Shown here: one piece after another, positions 31,248 through 40,234 of the stretch | Layout of the letters: every line of letters starts with the position of its first letter | Numbering within the stretch: the first letter of the stretch is position 1 | Source: Chaetoceros tenuissimus | Taxonomy: Eukaryota; Bacillariophyta; Thalassiosirophyceae; Chaetocerotales; Chaetocerotaceae | Reading direction: 5' to 3' | NCBI GenBank assembly: GCA_021927905.1 | Contig: BLLK01000062.1 | Coordinates: forward strand, 434,001-498,000 | DNA: 64,000 nt | Notes under the pieces: generated by a model | Database searches by the model: none | Told to the model about the DNA's origin: nothing | Seen by the model: only the letters and a program-made list of their open reading frames with translations | Position numbers and translations under genes: made by a program

Positions 31248-33052
31248 ATGGCAATATCCAAACAAATACACTTGCGAAAAAAGGATCTGAGATTGCATCT
31301 TCTCAACTTGGCAATCGTTTCCTTCTTCTCCATATATTTTCTGGGATTAAAGAGAATATTGGAATATGATCAACAAGTTTCCACTTCAACAACACATCAT
31401 TCGCGAATGGCACAAGAAATTCAAAGTAAATACTTTCCAAGTGAGAACCTTTTCCCTAATGAATATTTTGGATCTGAGCATGTCGACAGTGATTTTCAAC
31501 CACAAGGCCCCAATCGTTTTTCCGAATGGAAAGAAGGTAACTCACCCTATAACGTGACTTTATTTCAACAAATGAAAAGTGACAACCTTGCAAGAAGTAG
31601 AAGACAACATGTCAAAGAAGCCATGACATTTGTTTGGGATAATTATCGCAAATACGCATGGGGAGCAGATGAATTGAAACCTACAAGTGGTAAGAGACAC
31701 GAACCTTGGGGAGCGATAGGTGTGACACTTGTAGATTCGTTAGATACTTTGATACTTATGGGAATGGACGATGAATTTCAAGAAGCTACAGAATGGGTAG
31801 CCAAGAATTTGGATTTTGACAAGAATCAAAAAGTGAGCTTGTTTGAGACGACGATACGATCTTTGGGAGGGTTACTCAGTGCTTATGATTGGTCCAAGGA
31901 TACAGTTTTTCTTGAAAAAGCAAAAGATTTAGGAGATCGTCTTGTCAAGGCTTTTGATACGGCATTTGTCGATGGTTTTCCTTTGAATTACATCAATTTG
32001 AAAACTGGAAAGACTGAATTTGCATCTTGGATGCGAAACAAAGTTTCACTGGCTGAAGTTGGTACATTAGCACTTGAGTTTCGTGATCTTTCCAAACATA
32101 CAGGAAATGAAACATATGCCAAAAAGTCGGAACATATTTTTGAAGTATTAAAAGAGATACAGCCCGATTCGGGATTGTTTCCGAAATTTTTAACTTCAAA
32201 CAAAGAGAAACATGTACAACTCAGTGGGAAGGACATTTCGTTTGGAGCAATGGGTGATAGCTTTTATGAGTACGAACTCAAAGTTTGGTTACAAGGAATG
32301 CGAAAGGAGAAAATGTACAGAGACATGTATGATAAATCTATTCAAGGTTTGCACGATGAAAAGCTCAAAGTGTCCAATAATGGTCTCACTTATATATTTT
32401 TGGATCAGAGAACTCAAGAAATGGATCATTTGTCGTGTTTCATGGGTGGTTTACTTGCATTGGGTGCATTCACTGATCCTCAAGGTTTTGATAGTACTCA
32501 GGCACAAAGGGATCTGAAAACAGCAAAAGCCTTGGCATATACGTGTTATCAAATGTATGCAAGTATGAAAAGTGGGCTTAGTCCTGAGTGTGTGAAATTT
32601 CCTTCAAGTGTCAAAGAAGTTCAAGAAATAAAGCCAATCTCCACAAGTCAATCGTACTACTTGCTACGTCCCGAGACGATAGAAACTTTCCTCATACTTA
32701 CTCGAGTGACTGGTGATCCAATTTATAGAGAATGGGGTAAGTGTTGTCATTGTATCATAAATTTCTCATGTTCTTCATGTCACTAGAGATTACTAACGCA
32801 ATTGACTAAATGCTTGCTTTGTAAACAGGTTGGGAGATTTTCCAAAGTATAGAAAAGTATAGCAAGACCACTTATGGCTACGGAACTCTTAAAAATGTAA
32901 ATATCGAGAAATCCATCATGGAGGATAAAATGGAAAGTTTCTTCCTTGGGGAAACCCTGAAATACTTTTATTTGCTTTTTGATCCAGAATCGAAAGTAGA
33001 TTTAGACAAGTATGTTTTCAATACAGAGGCGCATCCCCTACGCATTGAATAA
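31248..33052 (+). CDS. Class I alpha-1,2-mannosidase (GH47)
   Basis: Exon 1 31248-32736, intron 32737-32828 (GTAAGT...AAACAG, 92 bp), exon 2 32829-33052; 570 residues. A short basic cytosolic tail and one span (residues ~17-33, LNLAIVSFFSIYFLGL) give a type II Golgi/ER membrane protein. The catalytic domain is full length with the GH47 landmarks WGADELKP, VTLVDSLDTLILMGMDD, LFETTIRSLGGLLSAYD, LLRPETIETF and YREWGWEIFQSIEKY (restored across the intron). It also has the C-terminal TEAHP, whose Thr binds the catalytic calcium. It trims mannose from N-glycans after they leave the glucosidase steps. The splice site is fixed by the conserved WGWEIFQ. Confidence 0.93.
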
Positions 33053-33094
33053 TTTTGGTAGAATGACAATGTTTCTGTTTCAATGTGATGATGA

Positions 33095-33328
33095 TTCTTT
33101 TTCCATAAGCTAAAGACATTCGTCCAGGACTTTCGTTATTTCCAAGGAGGAAGCAATGAAGCAACCACATTCGAGGACGATATATCTTTTTCTCTAATGG
33201 CGTCAAGAAACACCGGTGGTGGATGTGGTGACGAAGAAGTACAGTACCATCTGATGAAGACCAATTTGCAACTGGTTGGGCGAAGGCATGAGATCCAGAG
33301 TCAGATTGTTACTACTACTTTACAATAG
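33095..33328 (+). other. Unassigned coding-like stretch downstream of the mannosidase
   Basis: After a TGA at 33092 the plus strand is open for 77 codons to TAG 33326-33328. Its composition is protein-like (TFVQDFRYFQGGSNEATTFE, HLMKTNLQLVGRRHEIQSQI). It lacks an ATG near its start and may be a terminal exon with an acceptor at TAAG/AAAG around 33109-33115, or a gene remnant. It is not part of GH47. Confidence 0.3.
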
Positions 33329-33505
33329 ATAGAGCAAAGATATTAAACAGCGCCTAACCCCCGACACTTTAGATTTACAGAATTTACACATCATTACGAC
33401 TTCATATTTCTACATATTTATCATTGACTTCAAAAGTAGAGCAAGTTGAGTTTGTTCAATAACATCATTTCTCTTTTGTTTCTTCTTCCCACCTGTCATT
33501 GTACC

Positions 33506-34678
33506 CTACATGGTGGTTCTAGTTGTACTGCGATCAAGTACACCAGGCTGTCGACGAAGCAGATAAAAGGACTTCTCCAAGTCACCATCTTCACCACTTG
33601 CTACCGCTGCAAAGGGATACAATTTAGTGACGGGGTCCTTTTCACATATCTGTTCGTCACTCATTGATGCGAAAACAGTAGCATCTACCACTTTTGGACC
33701 AGCCGCCAAGATAGCCTGAATGAGAGATCGATTGTTATGGTCTCGTAGGTTATACGCCCAAGGAAACCATTGCATGAAAATGGATTGTGCTTTCGGTGCA
33801 TGAACTAGTGCATGATGAAGGATGGGGAATTGCTGCGCTGGTGAAATTATCTCATTGAGAGCTACCATAGTTTCCTTTTCTCCATATTCTTCAAAAGCCT
33901 TTTCCACTGCTGCCTGCTGTCCATTGGTATCCTTCTGGAATAGATATCCAGCTTGTTCTGGGTGCAATTCTAGAGTGACTTTCAATATTGATTTCAAATG
34001 GCATAGATCCTTCAGACAATGGATCAAATAATGCATGAACGTTTTCCCCTCCATCAAAAAGCTTGAAATGTTATCAGGATCCAATTGTACTAAATACTTG
34101 AATCGCATTGGACAACAGGAGGAACTGTACCAAATGAGATTGTACTCTGATACATCTTCTTTCTTGAGAAGGCCGTCCATCTTCAATGACTCTAACATTT
34201 TGACAACATCTTCATCAAATTCTTTTTTAGTACCATAAGTAGCATGCACGTTCACAGCTTGCTGTAGTATATTGAATCTACCATTAGCATAAGATGGATC
34301 TGAAGTGAAAAGTCCTCCTCGACTCTCTTCTCCACCAACATTATGTTTCACACCTTCTCTTGCCAACAGAGGTATGTATTTATATCCATCTTTATTCCAT
34401 AGACATGACTGAATTGGAAGTCGATTCTTCGAACCCCCAATCTTCATTGCATCTGGAAATTTCTTCACTACACTCTCTATAGTACTCTCCTCTGGCTTGA
34501 AATTCCCAAGTCTATGAAGACTCTTTCCAAAATTTTCCGCTAGTTGCTCCTTTGTCGACTGAACAGTTTCCATGAAATCCTTCCAACATGTCTCATCCTT
34601 CCAGTCACCAATGATGTTTTCTCTGATGCACTTTAGCTGCATCTCGAGGTCGAGAATTTCTTGTGTAAGCGATGTCAT
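33506..34678 (-). CDS. Lineage-specific protein, paralogue of 24855-26066
   Basis: 390 residues from ATG 34678. Shared landmarks with the plus-strand paralogue are KFPDAMKIGGSKNRLPIQ, YIPLLAREGVKHNVGGEE followed by GGLF, ISPAQQFPILHHALVHAPKA, PWAYNLRDHNNRSLIQAILA and SFYLLRRQPGVLDR. Middle regions are more diverged and differ in length. It is probably a soluble helical-repeat protein; no catalytic motif is seen. The pair lies about 8 kb apart in opposite orientation, so a dispersed rather than tandem duplicate. It diverges from the kinase gene across a 424-bp region. Confidence 0.75.
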   Translation of the reverse strand: MTSLTQEILDLEMQLKCIRENIIGDWKDETCWKDFMETVQSTKEQLAENFGKSLHRLGNFKPEESTIESVVKKFPDAMKIGGSKNRLPIQSCLWNKDGYKYIPLLAREGVKHNVGGEESRGGLFTSDPSYANGRFNILQQAVNVHATYGTKKEFDEDVVKMLESLKMDGLLKKEDVSEYNLIWYSSSCCPMRFKYLVQLDPDNISSFLMEGKTFMHYLIHCLKDLCHLKSILKVTLELHPEQAGYLFQKDTNGQQAAVEKAFEEYGEKETMVALNEIISPAQQFPILHHALVHAPKAQSIFMQWFPWAYNLRDHNNRSLIQAILAAGPKVVDATVFASMSDEQICEKDPVTKLYPFAAVASGEDGDLEKSFYLLRRQPGVLDRSTTRTTM

Positions 34679-35102
34679 TGTAGTTTAGTAATGTGAGTGT
34701 ACTCTGAACCTCTATGGATGTGGTGAAGATAAGGACGGGTATATCATAGACTGAAAGATAGAAACCTCTCGTGATGGCTCTTCTTCTCTCTATTCTCGAC
34801 GTTTGATTTCCATTTCGTGTGCCACACTTTTGCTGTTCGTCATTGTACGTACATATCATGTGTCATTGACGTCTGTCGACGTTCTGTATCTTTCATAGCT
34901 GTCTATCTGCCTTGCCACAAATAAATAATGAGAGTAAGTACGTACTTACTACTTAGTATGCAAAGATATCATCGATCAGTATCGTAAAAACGTAAAAACT
35001 ACATCAGATCACGCATCAGTTACATAGATATGAAAACATCAACAAGTAATCAAAGCTCTTGCTTCATTAATTACAACAAAGAATTGCTCTCCTCTCTAAC
35101 TA
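34679..35102. promoter_or_regulatory. Divergent intergenic region
   Basis: 424 bp between two divergently starting genes, with AT-rich stretches and several TACGTA-like motifs around 34936-34950. Both promoters are expected here. Confidence 0.35.
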
Positions 35103-37514
35103 ATGTTGAGATTAAGAAACAATCGGCAATGGAAGGTAGCTGTTGCCTGTGCAGTTGGTACATCCATGGTTGCACTAACAGACTTGCTCCAAGAAGATAA
35201 AAAGAAAGATGGTGACACGCATCATGTCAATCCTTCTGATTCTTCCAAAGCATCTCCAAATAACTATACGAACCGATATCCCATACTAAAAGATATACCA
35301 GCTGCAATGTGGAATCGATCCACTGTTGAAATGTGTAAATGTGAAGGGATACAACCAACTTTTACTAATCAAAGTAGAGCAGCGGCACTCAATAGGAGAC
35401 AAACGATTCGTGTAATTAATAGTGCCAAAACTACACAACAGGATATGCGATTCAAGTATCAAACAAATTGGAAGCGTCCATTAGGAGAAGGAGCTTTTGG
35501 AACAGTTTATTTGTCCAAAAATCGCATCACGAAGGAAGTCGTAGCTATGAAGAAAATTCCAAAGCAATTGACGGACAATGCATCGTTTCAGAATGAAGTG
35601 AATGCTTTAGTTCGTGTGAGGAATAATGGAGGACATCCTTATATATGTGGCATGAAGGAGATTTTTGAAGATAAAAAGTATTACTACATGGTCTTGGATT
35701 TAGTTTCTGGGGGAGAGATGTTTGAGCATCTCATTACCCTTGGTGCTTATAGTGAGGCTGATGCCAGTCGTTTGGTCAAGGAAGTATCAGCTGCATTATC
35801 TTTTCTCCATGGTACAGGAATCGTACATGGAGATTTAAAACCAGAAAATTTGATGCTGTCAACTCAGAGAAAGGAAGATAGTACTGTCAAACTTGTTGAC
35901 TTTGGATGTGCCCAAATTTCAACCGATAGTGGACTGATTCTGAGCAAGGCTAGTGCCGGTAATACACCTGCATACTGTCCTCCTGAAGTATTGGAAAACC
36001 CAAAAGCACCTATTACTCCAGCTATGGATGTTTGGGGGCTTGGGATCATTCTCTATATCATGCTGACAGGTTTACATCCATTTGATTTAAATGGAAATGC
36101 TACTGATGACCAAATTGAACGTTTGATAAAACAACGACAAGCACCACCTTTACGAAATTCTCCAATTACTGCACACATGTCTGACTCTGCTATTGATGTT
36201 ATTGAAAAGTGTATAAAATGGGATCCAAAGGAGAGAATTACAGCCATGGAGTTACTCGAGCATCCATGGGTCAGAGGTATAACGGCTAGTGAAGAGACCA
36301 TTGCTGGATCATCCAAAAAATTAAGTATGTTTCGCGAGTTCAAAACTAAGCTTGAAGCCAAAGTATTTGCAGATTTTTACTCCTGGAGTGATGATCACAC
36401 TGATATTTCCAAGAAAACAGCACTTGTAGAAAGAGCCTTCCAGGCATTTGACTCCAAAGGACGAGGTTTCATTACGAGTAAAGACTTGAGGCGTTTGACA
36501 AAGAAAACGGCCACTGATGACAGTTCCGATCCTGTAGACGATGGACAATCAAAAAATTTATCGCTTTCTGGCTTTTCAAACATGCTAGGAGAGAATATGG
36601 TCAACAAGTATTTTCCACGAGGTCATGTAATGTACAAAGAAGGTGATATCGGCAATCACATGTATTTCATCAACTCTGGAATCATTGAAGTGACGACAAT
36701 AGATGGTTCCAAAGCTCGAAGATACCAAGGAGATTTCTTCGGGGAGGGAGCTTTGCTACACCCAAAAAAGATCCGAAGCGCTACAATTCAGTGTGTTACA
36801 CCACTTCATGCTATTGAAATCAGTAGAGAGTATTTCGAAAAATATCTAGCTTCATCAGGTCTAGCACTAGATTTAAAAGAAAAGGATCGTACAAGAAAGC
36901 GTAATAGAGCAAAGACTATATTGAGATTACAGAAAAACTTGAAACCTTTGCATTTCAAAAAGAATGATGTCATTTTCAAAGAAGGTTCTGAGGCTGAAGG
37001 ACTATTTATTGTTGAAAATGGAAGTGTTGATGTTTGCGTGCAGTCAAAGCGGGTATTTTCGAGTACATCTGGTGATATTGTTGGAGAGCACTCACTAGTC
37101 ATGAATAGACCAAGAAATACAACAGCAATATGCGCAAGTGATGACTGTCTAGTTTATGAAATGAAAGCTAGGGACTTTTATGAGCTGTATAATACTTCCA
37201 GACACATTAAAGCATCTCTACGAGAAGTTTGTTTTAGGCGTGAGTTCCAAAAAGCACTGGTGAAGAAGACCAAAAAGGAATTTCCAAGTGTTGACGATTT
37301 ACGCGAAGTCTTTGATGCAGCGGATATCGATCGATCCGGATGCCTATCCATTGAAGAGGGTGCAGATCTATTAAAATCATTTGACCCCTCTCTCACTGAC
37401 GAGGAAGTAAAGGAAGTACTTGCATCCCTAGATTTGGATTCCTCTGGCAAGATTTCCTTCAATGAATTCAAAATCATCTTTGGCATGAATGAAGCAAAGG
37501 CAAAGTCCATATAA
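35103..37514 (+). CDS. Calcium/cyclic-nucleotide protein kinase (kinase, EF, two CNBDs, EF-EF)
   Basis: 803 residues, one exon. The kinase domain spans ~120-390: GEGAFGTV loop (~127), catalytic Lys in VAMKKI (~148), HGDLKPEN (~242, HGD in place of HRD), VDFG (~265) and HPWV at the end. One EF-hand-like loop follows (FDSKGRGFITSKDL, ~447). Two cyclic-nucleotide-binding domains have intact phosphate cassettes: FGEGALLHPKKIRSATI (~503-576) and VGEHSLVMNRPRNTTAI (~613-692). A C-terminal EF pair DIDRSGCLSIEE (~736) and DLDSSGKISFNE (~776) has full calcium ligands. The kinase part is CDPK/CaMK-like. Signalling by both Ca2+ and cGMP/cAMP is inferred. A fragment of its EF end is copied at 50156-50325. 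Confidence 0.92.
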   Translation: MLRLRNNRQWKVAVACAVGTSMVALTDLLQEDKKKDGDTHHVNPSDSSKASPNNYTNRYPILKDIPAAMWNRSTVEMCKCEGIQPTFTNQSRAAALNRRQTIRVINSAKTTQQDMRFKYQTNWKRPLGEGAFGTVYLSKNRITKEVVAMKKIPKQLTDNASFQNEVNALVRVRNNGGHPYICGMKEIFEDKKYYYMVLDLVSGGEMFEHLITLGAYSEADASRLVKEVSAALSFLHGTGIVHGDLKPENLMLSTQRKEDSTVKLVDFGCAQISTDSGLILSKASAGNTPAYCPPEVLENPKAPITPAMDVWGLGIILYIMLTGLHPFDLNGNATDDQIERLIKQRQAPPLRNSPITAHMSDSAIDVIEKCIKWDPKERITAMELLEHPWVRGITASEETIAGSSKKLSMFREFKTKLEAKVFADFYSWSDDHTDISKKTALVERAFQAFDSKGRGFITSKDLRRLTKKTATDDSSDPVDDGQSKNLSLSGFSNMLGENMVNKYFPRGHVMYKEGDIGNHMYFINSGIIEVTTIDGSKARRYQGDFFGEGALLHPKKIRSATIQCVTPLHAIEISREYFEKYLASSGLALDLKEKDRTRKRNRAKTILRLQKNLKPLHFKKNDVIFKEGSEAEGLFIVENGSVDVCVQSKRVFSSTSGDIVGEHSLVMNRPRNTTAICASDDCLVYEMKARDFYELYNTSRHIKASLREVCFRREFQKALVKKTKKEFPSVDDLREVFDAADIDRSGCLSIEEGADLLKSFDPSLTDEEVKEVLASLDLDSSGKISFNEFKIIFGMNEAKAKSI

Positions 37515-37924
37515 CTTCTATACTATTGATTGAATTGAAAACTCTCATAAAATTGAAAATGATGCTTTCTTCCACTATTATCAGTTTTTAAATTTAAGAC
37601 ACCGTAACGCTTGCAGACACTTTTTGTTGAAATCAATGATGATGTTGCGATGGAAATTTCAGAAGAAAGAGAATTGATTGTGCTGAAGGAAGTAAAGTAA
37701 AAACAAAGCATATTTAATGGTTTGGCGCATATGTGAATATGAAAAAGAAGTTTTTAAAATCTTTAATCAATGCGATGACGACTGCGTCTATCATTGCAAT
37801 GCTGAACATCACAAGCTCGCCCTCTAGAGCCAATTGTAGCAAGATATTGAATGATGGTATGATAAGTTACTAAATATGGGATCCCTTATGTTCACGTTTA
37901 TTTTATCTTTATGCATACATCATC
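37515..37924. other. Intergenic between converging genes
   Basis: 410 bp between the 3' ends of the kinase gene and the HA-repeat/RING gene. No gene seen. Confidence 0.5.
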
Positions 37925-39868
37925 TCAAAATACAGCGTTCGTTATGCTCCCAATCAATACGTCTTTCCGCAGCCCCCGCTTGCTCTTGATCTTTACTCTA
38001 CATAATGGACATTCCTTGCCACTCTTGCTAATTGCCTGCTGAATGCATCGGTAACAGAACCGATGCCCACATTCAGGATTGATGTATGGATTATCAAACG
38101 GATCTAGACAAATTGGACATTCCAATTCCGCCTTCAATCCCTCTGACATGTCTTGTATCTCTTTCAACTTTTCAATGCTATAGTGTTGTTCTTCAGTTTT
38201 CTTCTGAAGTAAAGTCTTTTCTTCTTCAAGCTGCATAATACCTTCGCTTTGCTGTTGAGCTTTCATCTTATAATCATTGTTCTCTTGCTCTAGTCTCCTA
38301 AGTTTCTCTCTCATGCCTTCAGTTTTTTTCCAATACTCATGTTTCTCTTGCTCTAGTCTCATCAGATTCATCCTCATTTCGTCAGTCTTTTTCCAATACT
38401 CTTGTTTCTCTTGCTCTAGTCTCATCAGATTCATCCTCATTTCGTCAGTATTTTTCCAATACTCTTGTTTCTCTTGCTTTAGTCTCATCAGATTCATCCT
38501 CATTTCGTCAGTCTTTTTGCTATACTCATTCTTCTCTTCTTCAAGCTTCTTCAATCTCTTACTATGATTGCAAATTTGAACTTCACAAATATCTTCTCTT
38601 GGTCGTTTACGGTTTTCTTCGATTGCTGGAGATTTGACTTGATTGTGTGTCCTAATCTGCTCATGATTCGGTTTATTGATTTCCTTTCCAACACCATGAT
38701 GTTTCATTCTTATCTTTCTTGTTTCATTACTTGGAGGTGGTTGGTATTCGATCATGGACCAAACAAATCCAATAGATTCAAGTAGTTTGATTCGTTCTTT
38801 TGTTAGTGGAGTTGGAAGTCCTTTCAACATGTTTTTATATTGAGAACGTTGATGCTGTACCCAACTCCCGAGTTGATGAGGTTCATAGGACTTTGGAACT
38901 TTGCAATGTCCATGCTTTTCTTTGTATCGTTTCAGCACATCAAATGAATCATACCAATTGTAATCATCGGACCAAACAAATCCAATATCATCGAGCTTTT
39001 CGATACGTTCTTGCGACAATGTTAAATTTCTATATTGACAATGTTGAGTATTTACCCAATTGGCAAGTGGTTGATTCTCCCCATATGTTCTTGGTACATT
39101 GCAATGTCCATGCTTTAGCTTGTATAATTTCAGTTCTTCAAGTCTATCATTCCAAACATTGACATTTGGTTTTGGTCCCGGTGGTGCTTTCCAGCTGAAA
39201 CCGATAGCATTGAGCTTTTCGACACGTTCTTTCGACAATGTTGAATTATTATATTGAGAACGTTGTCTGTGTACCCATTTAGCAAGGGGTTGATTCTCTT
39301 TATACGCAGCTGGTACATTGCAATCGCCATGCTTTGATTTGTAAAGTTTCAGTGCTTCAAATTTAGTACACCAAAAATCATCTTTTGGTTTTGGCAGCGG
39401 TGGTGCTTTCCAACTGAACCCGATAGCATTGAGCTTTTTGATATGTTCTTCTGAGATATTCAATTTTCTATATTGTTTTCGTTGAGTGTGTACCCAATTA
39501 TCAAGTGGTAGATTCTCCGCATATATTTTTGGTACATTACAATCACCATGCTTTGACTTGTAAAATTTCAGCTGTTCAAGCCTATCATTCCAAACATCAT
39601 CTTTTGGTTTTGACGGTGTTTTCCAACTGAAACTGATAGCATCAAGCTTTTTGATACGTTCTTCTGGCAGTTTTAATTTTTCATTTTGAGAACGTTGTCT
39701 ATGCACCCAACTATAAAGTGATTGATTCTCCTTGTATGTAGTTGGCACATTGCAATTTCCATGTTTCTCCTTGTATTTACATAGTTCTTGAAATTTGTTG
39801 AGCCAAGCCATATTATTCTTTTCGGATTGCCGAAAACTATCATCTGCTCTTTTCAGTTTAGGAATCAT
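37925..39868 (-). CDS. Helicase-associated (HA) repeat and RING-finger protein
   Basis: The first in-frame ATG on the minus strand is at 39868 (MIPKLKRADDSFRQSEKNN); upstream the frame runs into a TAG without another ATG. 647 residues. Five HA domains in a row (~residues 15-400), each with the W....L..YK.KHG.CNVP core and a downstream WVH.QR motif. A coiled coil follows, built from four ~21-residue repeats of EYWKKTDEMRMNLMRLEQEK (nt ~38290-38530). A C-terminal C3HC4 RING has CPICLDPF, CGHRFCYRC and CPLCR (~residues 580-625). HA domains are common in algal proteins and may bind nucleic acid; the RING suggests E3 ubiquitin ligase activity. Both are family inferences. Confidence 0.88.
   Translation of the reverse strand: MIPKLKRADDSFRQSEKNNMAWLNKFQELCKYKEKHGNCNVPTTYKENQSLYSWVHRQRSQNEKLKLPEERIKKLDAISFSWKTPSKPKDDVWNDRLEQLKFYKSKHGDCNVPKIYAENLPLDNWVHTQRKQYRKLNISEEHIKKLNAIGFSWKAPPLPKPKDDFWCTKFEALKLYKSKHGDCNVPAAYKENQPLAKWVHRQRSQYNNSTLSKERVEKLNAIGFSWKAPPGPKPNVNVWNDRLEELKLYKLKHGHCNVPRTYGENQPLANWVNTQHCQYRNLTLSQERIEKLDDIGFVWSDDYNWYDSFDVLKRYKEKHGHCKVPKSYEPHQLGSWVQHQRSQYKNMLKGLPTPLTKERIKLLESIGFVWSMIEYQPPPSNETRKIRMKHHGVGKEINKPNHEQIRTHNQVKSPAIEENRKRPREDICEVQICNHSKRLKKLEEEKNEYSKKTDEMRMNLMRLKQEKQEYWKNTDEMRMNLMRLEQEKQEYWKKTDEMRMNLMRLEQEKHEYWKKTEGMREKLRRLEQENNDYKMKAQQQSEGIMQLEEEKTLLQKKTEEQHYSIEKLKEIQDMSEGLKAELECPICLDPFDNPYINPECGHRFCYRCIQQAISKSGKECPLCRVKIKSKRGLRKDVLIGSITNAVF
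38290..38530 (-). repeat. 63-bp coding repeats in the coiled coil
   Basis: Four near-identical units of 63 bp encoding 21 residues with the core TDEMRMNLMRLEQEKQEYWK. The multiple of three keeps the frame of the HA/RING gene. Confidence 0.85.
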
Positions 39869-40234
39869 GTTTTCGTCTAGGGGAAACAATTTCTTTTTTA
39901 TCAATAGACTCAGATGAAGATTGAGATTCTTCTTTGTATCGCTATACAAAAAGCTATTGAAAAGTAAACAACAGTACCTTTCCTAAGAAGCTAAGAAGTA
40001 ACTCTCAGGGCTAGTTACCACCTACGTACGTAGACTAGTAGATCAATCTATAAAAATGAGAAAAATACACATCTTGACACCTGTCAAAATTCAAAATGAC
40101 TCCAAGTAGAAGTCATCATCATCATTTCCTTGACACCGTTAGGACATTTTAACAATTCTGTTTTGATCTCTCTTGAACAAAATAGAGCATATCAAAAGTA
40201 CACAAAGATATGCAAAAGATACCGCTAGATCCAA
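39869..40234. promoter_or_regulatory. Divergent intergenic region
   Basis: 366 bp between the HA/RING gene (minus) and the peroxidase-like gene (plus), with TACGTACGTAG at about 40023-40033 as the only notable motif. Both promoters are expected here. Confidence 0.35.

Noticed and set aside
38277-38567. Plus-strand frame opposite the HA/RING gene
   Set aside because: Antisense shadow of the 63-bp coding repeats; low-complexity Phe/Ser/Ile composition.
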